DNA of 64,000 nucleotides from Pseudomonadota bacterium (GCA_021805565.1 JAJZFA010000003.1:91723-155722); one strand, 5' to 3'. Counted from the stretch's first letter, positions 27,614-35,360 are shown. Made by a program: numbers and translations. Notes: generated by a model not told the origin, from the sequence alone.

Positions 27614-28767
27614 CCGGCATGCAAGCGGCCGGAGTCGCGCAGGCCGCGGCCATCCGGGTGCCGCGCGACACAACCGAACGGCTGATCGGGCTGGAACTGC
27701 TGCGCTTCGGCGCGGCGCTTGGCGTGCTGGTGTGGCACTATGAGTATTTCCTGTTCGCCGGCCAGGTCCAGACGCCGCTGGATTGGAACCAACTGCCGTT
27801 TCGCTGGCTGTTTGCGCCGTTCTACGTCTATGGGAATCAAGGCGTGGAGCTGTTCTGGTGCATTTCGGGTTTCATTTTCACCTGGAAGTATGGCGCTGCG
27901 ATCGGCCGCCGGGCGGTTTCATTCAGACGATTCGTCATGCTGCGGTTCTCGCGGCTCTATCCGTTGCACTTCGCCGCCCTGCTGTTGGTTTCGCTGTTGC
28001 AGTGGATTTATTACGAACGCTACGGGTCGGCGTTCGTTTACCCGTTCAACGATGCCAGGCACTTTGTGCTGAACTTGTTTTTCGCCAATTGGTGGGGTTT
28101 TGAATCGGGCAATTCGTTCAACGGGCCGTCGTGGAGCGTATCGGCCGAGGTGCTGATCTACATCGTGTTTTTCTGGCTCACCCGGTGGGCGGGCGCGGGG
28201 TGGCGGATCGATCTGGCGGCGGTCGCGGTGTTTCCGGCGGCGGCGGCGGCAGCGAAAGCATTGTTTCATCTGAAACTGGCATTCACCGGTGCCGGGATGT
28301 TTTTCTATGTTGGGGCGCTGACGTTCCATGTTTACATCTGGATCGATACGCAAGAGCCGCGGGCACGGGCCCGCCTGCTGTGGGCTCTTACCGCGCTGGT
28401 GGTTGGGTCCATCGCGGCGGTAGCCCTGCATGTGCTGAAAATAGCCGCCGCCAGCGTGACAATTTTTCCTGGCACGCTGATCCTGGTGCAATGCGTCCTG
28501 CGGCCGGAGAATAGGCGTGCCCGGAACTGGCTGACCAATCTGGGGAATTTAACCTATGCGAGCTATATGATTCACTTTCCGATGCAGCTTATTGCGATGC
28601 TGATTCTGGGCGCGCTCGCCATTCCGATCGAATCGCTGATCTATTCGGACTGGTTCATGCTGGTCTATCTGGGATCGGTGATGACCGCCGCGTTCTTCGT
28701 TTTCCACTGGGTGGAGCGGCCGGCGCAGGCGTTCTTGCGCCGGCGCTACGCCGGTCCGGCCAGATAG
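27610..28767 (+). CDS. Integral-membrane acyltransferase, family 3 (OafA/YrhL-like)
   Basis: A 385-residue polytopic membrane protein with about ten hydrophobic segments. LIGLELLRFGAALGVLVWHYEYF carries the conserved R and H of acyltransferase family 3. FWCISGFIFTWKYG, MLRFSRLYPLHF and NGPSWSVSAEVLIYIVFF are further family blocks. These enzymes move acetyl or succinyl groups to sugars of O-antigen, exopolysaccharide or Nod-type molecules at the inner membrane. It is coupled by a 4-bp overlap to a histidine kinase gene, so surface acylation may be under the same transcriptional control. Substrate unknown. Confidence 0.85.
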   Translation: MTGMQAAGVAQAAAIRVPRDTTERLIGLELLRFGAALGVLVWHYEYFLFAGQVQTPLDWNQLPFRWLFAPFYVYGNQGVELFWCISGFIFTWKYGAAIGRRAVSFRRFVMLRFSRLYPLHFAALLLVSLLQWIYYERYGSAFVYPFNDARHFVLNLFFANWWGFESGNSFNGPSWSVSAEVLIYIVFFWLTRWAGAGWRIDLAAVAVFPAAAAAAKALFHLKLAFTGAGMFFYVGALTFHVYIWIDTQEPRARARLLWALTALVVGSIAAVALHVLKIAAASVTIFPGTLILVQCVLRPENRRARNWLTNLGNLTYASYMIHFPMQLIAMLILGALAIPIESLIYSDWFMLVYLGSVMTAAFFVFHWVERPAQAFLRRRYAGPAR

Positions 28768-28886
28768 CAGCGCCCGCCGAACCTGAGCGATGCCGCACCC
28801 AGCGCCGACGGCCACCACTCACGCGACACCTCGCCGCGAAACCGGCCGTTGTCGTGACAGCGCAATCCTGTATGATAGCCGCCGAT

Positions 28887-28970
28887 GCGAGAGTGGCGGA
28901 ACGGTAGACGCAGTCGGCTCAAAATCGACCGCCTTCGGGCGTGGGGGTTCGAATCCCCCCTCTCGCACCA
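28887..28970 (+). tRNA. tRNA-Leu (anticodon CAA)
   Basis: An 84-nt tRNA with encoded CCA. The acceptor stem GCGAGAG pairs with CTCTCGC before A-CCA. The anticodon arm GTCGG/TCGAC holds loop CTCAAAA, so the anticodon is CAA, decoding UUG leucine. The long variable arm (GCCTTCGGGC hairpin) is the class II feature of Leu tRNAs. The T arm is GGGGGTTCGAATCCCCC. It stands alone between the acyltransferase and the rhodanese gene. Confidence 0.95.
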
Positions 28971-29001
28971 GCCACGGTTCACGTTCAGGCTTGGAACGCA
29001 G

Positions 29002-29412
29002 CTATCCCTGGCGCCAGGGTAGATCATCGGCCTTCCAGCCGGCGACTGAGCCGCGATGACCCTGGCCATCGGGCGGCCCCTCGAATCCGTCCGCCACGTT
29101 AAATACATGCGGAAATCCGGCATCCTGGGCGGCGATGGCGGCGGCCATGCTGCGCGCACCGCTGCGGCAGATGAAATAAAGTGTATGGTCCGCCGTCAGT
29201 CCGGCCTGTTTCAGGTTGCCGGCGAACCCACCGTTGCGCTGCATGGTGGGATAGACCTGCCAGGGAATCAGCACCGTCTCCTTGCCGGCGGCGGCCAGAT
29301 CGGGCACGCCCACAAAATTCCACTCCGCGTCGGTGCGGACATCGACCAGGCGGGCATTGGCTTCGGACTTCAGGGCTTCCCAGGTCTGGGCCGGCGCGAC
29401 ATTCTCGACCAT
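29002..29412 (-). CDS. Single-domain rhodanese-like sulfurtransferase
   Basis: A 136-residue rhodanese homology domain. ARLVDVRTDAEW is the first conserved block, and Cys82 in YFICRSGARSMAAA is the persulfide-forming active-site cysteine in a six-residue loop. It would transfer sulfane sulfur between a donor and a cytosolic acceptor. It is divergent from cysK with only 32 bp between starts, which suggests shared regulation and a role in sulfur handling around cysteine synthesis. The start at 29412 (MVENVAPAQTW) was chosen over a longer frame that runs into cysK. Confidence 0.88.
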   Translation of the reverse strand: MVENVAPAQTWEALKSEANARLVDVRTDAEWNFVGVPDLAAAGKETVLIPWQVYPTMQRNGGFAGNLKQAGLTADHTLYFICRSGARSMAAAIAAQDAGFPHVFNVADGFEGPPDGQGHRGSVAGWKADDLPWRQG

Positions 29413-29444
29413 GATAACGGCTCCGGTTACGAAAAGAGGAACGG

Positions 29445-30464
29445 ATGACCGCCTTCTATCACGGGACCGCCTGGCAAGACGATATGGCACAGGCGATCGG
29501 CAACACGCCGCTGATCCGGTTGCGCCGGGCGTCGGAAGCAACCGGATGCACGATCCTGGGCAAGGCGGAGTTCATGAATCCCGGCGGTTCGGTGAAGGAC
29601 CGCGCCGGCCTGGCGATTATCGCCGACGCCGAACAGCGCGGCACGCTGCGGGCAGGGGGCACGATCGTGGAGGGTACCGCCGGCAATACCGGCATCGGCC
29701 TGACCCTGGTCGGCAACGCGCGCGGCTATCGCAGCGTGATCGTGATGCCGGAAACCCAGAGCCAGGAAAAAATCGACTTCCTGCGGATGATCGGCGCCGA
29801 TCTGCGGCTGGTGCCGGCCAAGCCATATAAGGATTCCGGCAACTACGTTCACGTATCCCGCCGGCTGGCCGAACAGATCGCCGCCGAAACCGGCAACGCG
29901 ATCTGGGCCAATCAGTTCGACAATCTGGCGAACCGGGAAGGCCACCGGATGACGACCGGGCCGGAAATCTGGGACCAGACGGGGGGCAAGATCGATGCGT
30001 TCACCTGTTCCTGCGGCACCGGAGGCACGCTGGCCGGGGTTTCTCTGGCCTTGAAGGAACGCAATCCGGCGGTTCGCATCGTGCTGGCGGACCCGCATGG
30101 CAGCGGCTTGTACGGCTGGGTGAAAAGCGGGGATTTGTCTATCGAGGGATCGTCCATCACCGAGGGCATCGGCCAGTCGCGGGTCCCGGACAATCTGGCC
30201 GGCATCGCAATCGACGATGCCGAACGTATCCCGGACGCCGAGGCGCTGGAACAGATTTACGACGTGCTGATCCATGAGGGGCTGTCGGTGGGTACCTCGG
30301 CCGGCATCAACATCGCCGCCGCGATCCGTGTGGCCCGGACGCTGGGTCCTGGCCACACGGTTGCGACGATTTTGTGCGACGGCGGGTCGCGATATGCGTC
30401 GAAGCTGTTCAATCCGGCCTTCCTGCGGGAGAAGGGATTGCCCATGCCGGCGTGGTTGGCCTGA
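29445..30464 (+). CDS. cysK: Cysteine synthase A (O-acetylserine sulfhydrylase)
   Basis: A 339-residue fold-type II PLP enzyme that makes cysteine from O-acetylserine and sulfide. Lys51 in NPGGSVKDRAG is the PLP lysine, EGTAGNTGIGL is the substrate loop, and the phosphate loop appears as SCGTGGTLAG. The sequence VADPHGSGLYGWV is written LADPHGSGLYGWV here. It is preceded by a GAGGAA ribosome site. It is divergent from the rhodanese gene. It is slightly longer than E. coli CysK (323 residues); the cystathionine beta-synthase-like branch is less likely since no CBS domains are present. Confidence 0.92.
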   Translation: MTAFYHGTAWQDDMAQAIGNTPLIRLRRASEATGCTILGKAEFMNPGGSVKDRAGLAIIADAEQRGTLRAGGTIVEGTAGNTGIGLTLVGNARGYRSVIVMPETQSQEKIDFLRMIGADLRLVPAKPYKDSGNYVHVSRRLAEQIAAETGNAIWANQFDNLANREGHRMTTGPEIWDQTGGKIDAFTCSCGTGGTLAGVSLALKERNPAVRIVLADPHGSGLYGWVKSGDLSIEGSSITEGIGQSRVPDNLAGIAIDDAERIPDAEALEQIYDVLIHEGLSVGTSAGINIAAAIRVARTLGPGHTVATILCDGGSRYASKLFNPAFLREKGLPMPAWLA

Positions 30465-30547
30465 TCCACGCGGATCGGACAACGGCTGGCGGGGCCGATA
30501 AACCTGTCATTCCGAAAGTGCCACGCTATGGTTCGCGTCGGCGCGGG

Positions 30548-31663
30548 CTAACTCGCCGGCCGGTGCGAGCCGCGATCCGAGACCGTCCGGGTAAACCGTT
30601 CGGTTTCCGCGGCAATTTGGTCGCCGGCCATCAGCAGATTGCCGCCAATCAGCAGCATGGTATCATCGCCGTAAAAATCGAGAATCTCTCCTGTCCGCTC
30701 CAGCGTCATCCCGCCTGCCGGCACCGGCAGCGCGGCGCGCATGCCGTCGCCGGTGCCACGTGCCCTGTCGGCGAGGCGGCCGCAGGTTTCGCGCGCGTAG
30801 CCGAACCGGCCGCCGAAACTGGGAAAAATGACCGCATCGGCGCCCATCAGCCGGAACAGGGTGCCGATCAGCAGATCCGGCGCGATCCGGGCCGCCCCGC
30901 CCATGCTGGGATGGGCAAAAAACGCCATATCGGGAAAATCGCGCACCAGTGCCTGCATCGCTGGAAACCCGCAGATCATCGGGGCCAGCATCGCGCAATC
31001 GAGACCCAGCGACCGCGCCAGCCGCGCCTGCGCCCTCAACGCGTCCAGATCGCCGGTCAGGCTTGGGACATACCGTGTCGGATGCCCGGTGGACCGTGCC
31101 CCGCAGGCCACCGCTTCGGCGCAGGCGGCAACCCGGCCGGCGAAGGGCGAATAGGCCTGGTCGGCCAATCCGTGATCGTCCTTGATGAAATCCAGCCCAC
31201 CGAGCGCAAGTTGCCCGGCGAGGTGCGCCAGTTTTTCCGGCGGTAACCCTTGCGGCTTCAGCGCCGACCCGGTCATTGCCCGCCCGGAGGCGTTCAACCG
31301 GGACCGCAGCGCCGCGAGTCCGTGTCGCGGGCCGCCGAACAACCGGACCAGGGAGTCCGGCACCGCGATGTCGTGCAGCGCCACGTCGTTGTGCAGGGAT
31401 GTATTGCCGAACACCATGTTCAGCAATTGCCCGGCGTCTTGCCCGGCGGTTGCGATCGCCAAACCGATTCGGACAGCGAACACACCGTCGCCCACGTCGC
31501 CGATGCCTTCGACCGCGCCCACGATGTCCGACAGGACGGTTTCATCGGCGATCGCCGCCAGCGGCATTTCGACGCTCTGCTCGACCGCGATCCCCCGAGC
31601 CCTGGCTTCGATTTCGGTGGCCGGACACCGGACATGATAGGTGACAGTGAAGCGCCCGGTCAT
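30548..31663 (-). CDS. RuBisCO-like protein (form IV)
   Basis: A 371-residue RuBisCO large-subunit homologue. GSALKPQGL has Lys136 at the position of the RuBisCO catalytic Lys. GGLDFIKDDHGLADQ has Lys161 (the carbamylated lysine) and Asp163, but His164 replaces the metal-binding Glu, so it is not a CO2-fixing enzyme. Form IV members act as enolases or isomerases in methionine salvage or in apionate-type sugar-acid pathways; this specific role is unknown. The start at 31663 overlaps the stop of a remnant acyl-CoA synthetase gene by 4 bp (31660-31663). The neighbours are decayed, so the present substrate pathway cannot be read from context. Confidence 0.87.
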   Translation of the reverse strand: MTGRFTVTYHVRCPATEIEARARGIAVEQSVEMPLAAIADETVLSDIVGAVEGIGDVGDGVFAVRIGLAIATAGQDAGQLLNMVFGNTSLHNDVALHDIAVPDSLVRLFGGPRHGLAALRSRLNASGRAMTGSALKPQGLPPEKLAHLAGQLALGGLDFIKDDHGLADQAYSPFAGRVAACAEAVACGARSTGHPTRYVPSLTGDLDALRAQARLARSLGLDCAMLAPMICGFPAMQALVRDFPDMAFFAHPSMGGAARIAPDLLIGTLFRLMGADAVIFPSFGGRFGYARETCGRLADRARGTGDGMRAALPVPAGGMTLERTGEILDFYGDDTMLLIGGNLLMAGDQIAAETERFTRTVSDRGSHRPAS

Positions 31664-31983
31664 GGCGATGCGATCGCCAGGGCATCGACGGCGATGGCGC
31701 TTGGCGGCCCCAGCATAACAGGGTTGACATCGATCGCCTGCAAGCCGCTGCCCAGCGATCGCGCGGCGAATTGCAGGCTTATCGGCAGATCGGCGAACGC
31801 CTGGGCGGCACCGGGGTATGTCCGGCGCGGACTGGCCAGCACGCGGCCGAGGCTGCCGTTTGCAAGGGCGGTCCCGGCGAACGACCGCTTGACTTGCAGC
31901 GGGACAGCGACGCCGACGACAGCCACCGCGCGCGGATGAAACAACGCATAAAGTGCCTGCTGCTGGGCGATCTGGGCGGGCAT
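31660..31983 (-). pseudogene. Internally deleted NDP-forming acyl-CoA synthetase remnant
   Basis: A 107-codon open frame. It joins a CoA-binding-domain start (ALYALFHPRAVAVVGV) to the very C-terminus of an ATP-grasp domain (LQAIDVNPVMLGPPSAIAVDALAIA). In intact acetyl-CoA/acyl-CoA synthetases (NDP-forming) these ends are about 600 residues apart, so a large internal deletion is inferred. The stop overlaps the start of the RuBisCO-like gene, preserving the original operon junction. Probably non-functional, although the frame remains open. Confidence 0.65.
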
Positions 31984-32157
31984 CCGGCGGTGGCTCCTGT
32001 CCGGTAAGCGGGCGCGCATTTTGTCCATCGCCGGTTGCGATGTCCATCCGGTGGACGGTGGGCCGCCGGATGGCCGAGGCGGATTGCCTCGCCCCGGCGG
32101 CTTCGCGTTTCCAGGCAAGCGCCGTATTCCGGAGCCGATTGAGCAAGCAAGCGAGCC

Positions 32158-32283
32158 ATGAGCGAAGCCGCGCCGGTTTTGCTGTACGAGATGCGCGGTC
32201 ACATCCTGATTTTGAGCATCGGCCATCCCGGACGTATGAGCGCTTTGTCGCCCGAACGATCCGATGCCGCTAAGCCCATGCGC
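32158..32283 (+). pseudogene. Enoyl-CoA hydratase/isomerase N-terminal fragment, truncated at repeat C
   Basis: The frame MSEAAPVLLYEMRGHILIL then SIGHPGRMSALSPE matches the first strands of crotonase-family proteins (normally x-V-x-LN-P-xx-NALS-xx). It stops resembling the family at about 32262 and immediately runs into dispersed repeat copy C. Only about 35 of the usual ~260 residues remain. It is divergent from the acyl-CoA synthetase remnant, so both point to a lost CoA-thioester pathway. Confidence 0.6.
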
Positions 32284-32386
32284 AACAATTATCGCTTCGG
32301 ATCGCGGTGTCAGGCATGCCCTAAGCTCATGTTTTGCTCGGCAACTTTGCTGGCGTGCTGACGCACTTATTTGCCAGCGTTGTCTG
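32271..32386 (-). repeat. Dispersed two-hairpin repeat, copy C (tail class II)
   Basis: Inverted relative to copies A, B, D and E. Read on the minus strand it starts GACAAC (complement of 32379-32384), then GCTGGC-AAATAA-GTGC-GTCA-GCAC-GCCAGC, then AAAGTTGCC, so hairpin 1 is intact apart from one outer mismatch. The tail belongs to the class shared with E and F (CCGAAGCGATAATTGTTG on the minus strand). It cuts off the enoyl-CoA hydratase fragment. Confidence 0.78.
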
Positions 32387-32737
32387 ACCTGGGCGTTCGT
32401 CGAGGCCGGAGCGGACCCAGAGATGCGGGCGAGCGTGCTTGAAGCCCGTACAGCCGCGCGGATCGGGTGGAGAGGGATCGCGCGTCTATCGAAAAACAGA
32501 AGCCGGCGAAAAACAGAAGCCGGCGAAAAACAGAAGCCGGTTTGGCGAGGAGTTTGAGGCAGGCCATTGGAGAAATCCGGCGCCACGGTTTTGGTCAATC
32601 GGATGAAATCTCCAAATTCGCCAAATTTCCTGTTGCGCCGCAGGAACTGGAAGCCCAACATTAACGCAAGTTTATCGTTAAAATGACGTAGGCTGGTCGG
32701 CTCGCGACATTGATCGCGTTGACATATGCTTGCCTGA
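32387..32737. other. Intergenic with short tandem repeat, no gene
   Basis: A 351-bp stretch between repeat copy C and the two-repeat orphan gene. It contains three head-to-tail 17-bp units at 32491-32540 and an AT-richer section (32640-32720) that probably carries the promoter of the downstream gene. No protein family was recognised in any frame. Confidence 0.55.
32491..32540 (+). repeat. Three tandem 17-bp units
   Basis: The unit GAAAAACAGAAGCCGGC occurs at 32491-32507 and 32508-32524 exactly, and at 32525-32540 as a copy lacking its last base. A-rich and then GC-rich, non-coding context. Three contiguous units without spacers are not a CRISPR; slippage or a protein-binding array are the simple explanations. 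Confidence 0.85.
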
Positions 32738-33145
32738 ATGGAGTTGACCGTGAAATATCTACCCCCATTCGAAGCGGTTGAATCGCTGCTCACGATATCG
32801 ACCGTCAAGGGCGAGCGGATGGTCAGTTGCACCTATGAAAACATGGTGCAGATGCTGCGGCGAATAATCATTGGGGTTGAGGTCGATGAAGCCTGGTATC
32901 TGGAAACCTACCCCGACATCGCCGAAGCGATCGAAAAAGGGGTTGTCAAATCTGCTCGGTTACATTTCGTAAACGACGGCTATTTCGAGGGGCGCCTGCC
33001 CTTCCCCATTCAGGTCGATGAACGCTATTATCTGGCGACCAATGCAGGTGTGGCCGACTACGTGCGCAAGGGCATGCTAACCTCCGGTCAGCAGCATTTC
33101 GAGGACAACGGCTACAAGGAAGGTCGTCTGCCGTTCGGGTTATAA
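32738..33145 (+). CDS. Orphan protein with two tandem ~43-residue Tyr/Trp repeats
   Basis: A 135-residue protein. Residues ~48-90 (VDEAWYLETYPDIAEAIEKG then HFVNDGYFEGRLPFPI) and ~91-135 (VDERYYLATNAGVADYVRKG then HFEDNGYKEGRLPFGL) are two copies of one motif: V-DE-xYYL, A-x-x-KG, HF-x-x-x-GY-x-EGRLPF. Similar short motifs occur in surface-glycan and glycosyltransferase-linked proteins of alphaproteobacteria, but no function is established here. The N-terminal ~47 residues are unlike the repeats. No signal peptide or membrane segment. A second start at residue 3 is possible. It lies in a decayed region between repeat C and a MITE-like element. Confidence 0.72.
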   Translation: MELTVKYLPPFEAVESLLTISTVKGERMVSCTYENMVQMLRRIIIGVEVDEAWYLETYPDIAEAIEKGVVKSARLHFVNDGYFEGRLPFPIQVDERYYLATNAGVADYVRKGMLTSGQQHFEDNGYKEGRLPFGL

Positions 33146-33221
33146 TCCGCTACGGCAGTCCGAGGTATATCGCGTTGGCGATCGCGACGCTGTCCGCGCC
33201 GTTGCCGCCGAACACCCCTAG

Positions 33222-33339
33222 CAGGCTGCTGAGAAACCCCATCGCGAGAAGTTTAGACACAAGATGTAGGTGCATGGACCGATTTTTTTGACTATATATG
33301 GCAGTCTGGTCGATTGTTTCACCCTTTTTCAGCAGCCCG
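33222..33339. mobile_element. MITE-like inverted-repeat element (non-autonomous)
   Basis: A 118-bp segment bounded by terminal inverted repeats: left CAGGCTGCTGAGAAA (33222-33236), right end reading inward CGGGCTGCTGAAAAA (complement of 33325-33339), 13 of 15 matching. CTAG (33218-33221) and CTAA (33340-33343) flank it and look like a diverged 4-bp target duplication, as made by IS1182-type elements. There is no coding sequence inside. A 30-codon minus-strand frame just before it (about 33150-33239) may be the tail of a disrupted gene. Confidence 0.6.
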
Positions 33340-33411
33340 CTAACCCGCCCTCACCGCAGCCATCGTGACTATCCCGTATAGCAACGATGCCGTTAGGGCA
33401 GCACCGGCCAT

Positions 33412-33526
33412 AAGGCGACGCTGGCAAATAAGTGCGTCGGCACGCCAGCAAAGTTGTCTTGCAAAATATGAGCTTACGGGTTGCTCGACGTTGCCGCTTG
33501 TAGCACTTATTTTCGAGCAAGCCCTA
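33412..33526 (+). repeat. Dispersed two-hairpin repeat, copy D (tail class I)
   Basis: The outer arm of hairpin 1 is GGCGAC (33414-33419) against GTTGTC (33453-33458), which still pairs fully if G-U is allowed. The inner arms GCTGGC/GCCAGC and GTGC/GCAC are exact. Hairpin 2 has an exact 8-bp stem, TTGCTCGA 33481-33488 with TCGAGCAA 33513-33520, extended by GGG/CCC with one bulge. It lies about 70 bp from the MITE-like element. Confidence 0.8.
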
Positions 33527-34021
33527 GGTGTGTCAGGGTGCCGACGAAGCGGCCCGCGCAAACAAAGGTTTAGGATCATTTCGACGCCGCAGCCCGAAGC
33601 GATCATTGCCCGAACAAGCCCCAGCCGCTTCGGTATCGCCCGGTTCGGCTGCTGAATTCCGATCGTCGCCTCCACGACTGTTGCCTTTTACTATCGGCTA
33701 GGCGCACGCCGCTGAAACGCCCGTCGACCCGTTATCCGCAACCGAGCAATGTGCCCGTCCAGGGCGTATCGATCCGAGATACTATCGAAGCCGGTACGTC
33801 CGCGCCGGTGCGAGGGGGTTGTCTGCAACCACGTTGACCAGCCTCGCCGACCCGCATTCCAACTATCTGGAACCGAAATGGCATCGTGAAAATTGCCAGC
33901 CGGTTTGCCGAACCTTGAATTCCCGCCAATGCCGGGTCAGTTTCGAAGATCGGATGGCGCCGGAAACCGGAAAGGGTATCCTGATGACAACAGAACGAAT
34001 GATCCGCATGGTTGCCGCACC
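33527..34021. other. Intergenic, no supportable gene
   Basis: About 495 bp between repeat D and the MFS transporter start. Open frames exist on both strands but none shows family-like content. A plus-strand frame runs into the transporter from 33893, yet its first ~43 codons look non-coding (Pro/Arg/Asn-rich, no hydrophobic segment). Confidence 0.45.
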
Positions 34022-35296
34022 TTGAAACGAATCTTTCAAAACGACTCGTCCAGGCCTCGGGCGCCCCTGTTCGGCGCATGGCCATCGCCGGTTCGGCGGT
34101 TGTTCGTGGCGCGCTTCCTCCGCAGTCTGACCCAAGGCTGTCTAGTCGTCGATTTCGCGCTGTATCTTCAGCTTTTGCATTGGACAGGCTCAGCGATTGG
34201 GGCGCTACTCGGGGGAAGTTTTGTGTTCGGTGCGATACTCAGTCTGGCAGTCGGTCCGGCAAGCGACCGATTTGGCTGCAAACGGCTGCTGGTCGGGTAC
34301 GAACTAGCCACGGCGATGGCCTTCTTCGCTACCGCATCGACCCCGAACCCGTGGATCATCGGCGCAGGCGCCGTCTTCGCGGGTTTCGGCCGCGGGGCCA
34401 ACGGAGCACCGGGCTGTTTTGTCCCAGTTGAATTGAGTTGGCTTGCGGCCCACGTCCCCGGCGAACGGCGCGCCGCGGCCTATAGCGCGAACACCGCCGG
34501 GGGATTTCTTGGCATGGGCCTGGGCGCGATTTTTGCAATCGCCCCTTCGCTTTGGCCCAATGCGTTGCCTGGGGCAAGCGGTTATACACCGCTTTTTATG
34601 TTTGGCGGCGCCGTCGCCCTGTTAATCGCGGTCCTGCTTTCCACAACGCCCGAACAGCCGTTACATGGCGCCAGCATACGACCGGCCGATGAAAACCCCC
34701 GCCTACCCCAGACGTTGCGGCCGGATGAGCGCCGCCGGCTGTGGCAGATCGGCCTGATCAGCCTGTTCAGCGGCCTTTCGCTCGGTCTTTCAGGCCCGCT
34801 GATCGCCTATTGGTATGCGGTAAAATTTCATGTGGACCCGCTGCACATCGCTCCGGTCCTGGCAATCGCGCAGTTCGCCGCCGCCTTGGCCGCTTTCGCA
34901 ACCGGCGTCCTGGCAAACAAATTTGGATCCGCGTGCAGCTTCGTCGTGCTGCAGGCATTTGGCGCCATACTTCTGTTCGGCTTTCCGTTCATTGCTTCAT
35001 TCCAACTCGCGGCCATCGTCTGGATTCTGCGTTTCGCTATCGAACGGGGCGCGACCGGCGCGATGGAAGCGGTCGTTATGGGCTTGGTCGGCGGGGGAAA
35101 TCGAGGCCTTGCCGGCGGCCTCAGCACAGCCTCCCTTGCACTACCGCGCGCCCTTGGCCCGGTCGCCGCTGGCCACTGGATTGCTGAAGGCGACTTCGCC
35201 CGCCCATTTCTGATCGCCGCGGCACTCCAGACGATCTATGCGGGCCTATTCGCAACCGCGTTCCTGCCACGAGCGAGCAAACCGCTGAAAGTCTGA
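34022..35296 (+). CDS. Major facilitator superfamily transporter
   Basis: A 424-residue polytopic membrane protein with about twelve hydrophobic segments. RRLFVARFLRSLTQGCLVVDFALYLQLL is the first, split by family-typical charged ends, and the motif-A loop appears as GPASDRFGCKRLLVGYE (GPxSDRxGxK/R). A central cytoplasmic loop (PEQPLHGASIRPADEN) divides two six-helix halves. It likely exports or imports a small molecule by proton coupling; the substrate is unknown. The TTG at 34022 was chosen since the preceding frame is not membrane-like; a start a few codons later is possible. Single gene upstream of the AT-rich GT9 promoter region. Confidence 0.82.
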   Translation: MKRIFQNDSSRPRAPLFGAWPSPVRRLFVARFLRSLTQGCLVVDFALYLQLLHWTGSAIGALLGGSFVFGAILSLAVGPASDRFGCKRLLVGYELATAMAFFATASTPNPWIIGAGAVFAGFGRGANGAPGCFVPVELSWLAAHVPGERRAAAYSANTAGGFLGMGLGAIFAIAPSLWPNALPGASGYTPLFMFGGAVALLIAVLLSTTPEQPLHGASIRPADENPRLPQTLRPDERRRLWQIGLISLFSGLSLGLSGPLIAYWYAVKFHVDPLHIAPVLAIAQFAAALAAFATGVLANKFGSACSFVVLQAFGAILLFGFPFIASFQLAAIVWILRFAIERGATGAMEAVVMGLVGGGNRGLAGGLSTASLALPRALGPVAAGHWIAEGDFARPFLIAAALQTIYAGLFATAFLPRASKPLKV

Positions 35297-35360
35297 CCGG
35301 ATAACGTTCCCGATCCGGTGAAGCACCTTACGAAGATATTAGGCGAAGAAAACAATCATA

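Noticed and set aside
32491..32540. Short CRISPR array
   Set aside because: Units are directly adjacent without spacers and no cas gene is present.
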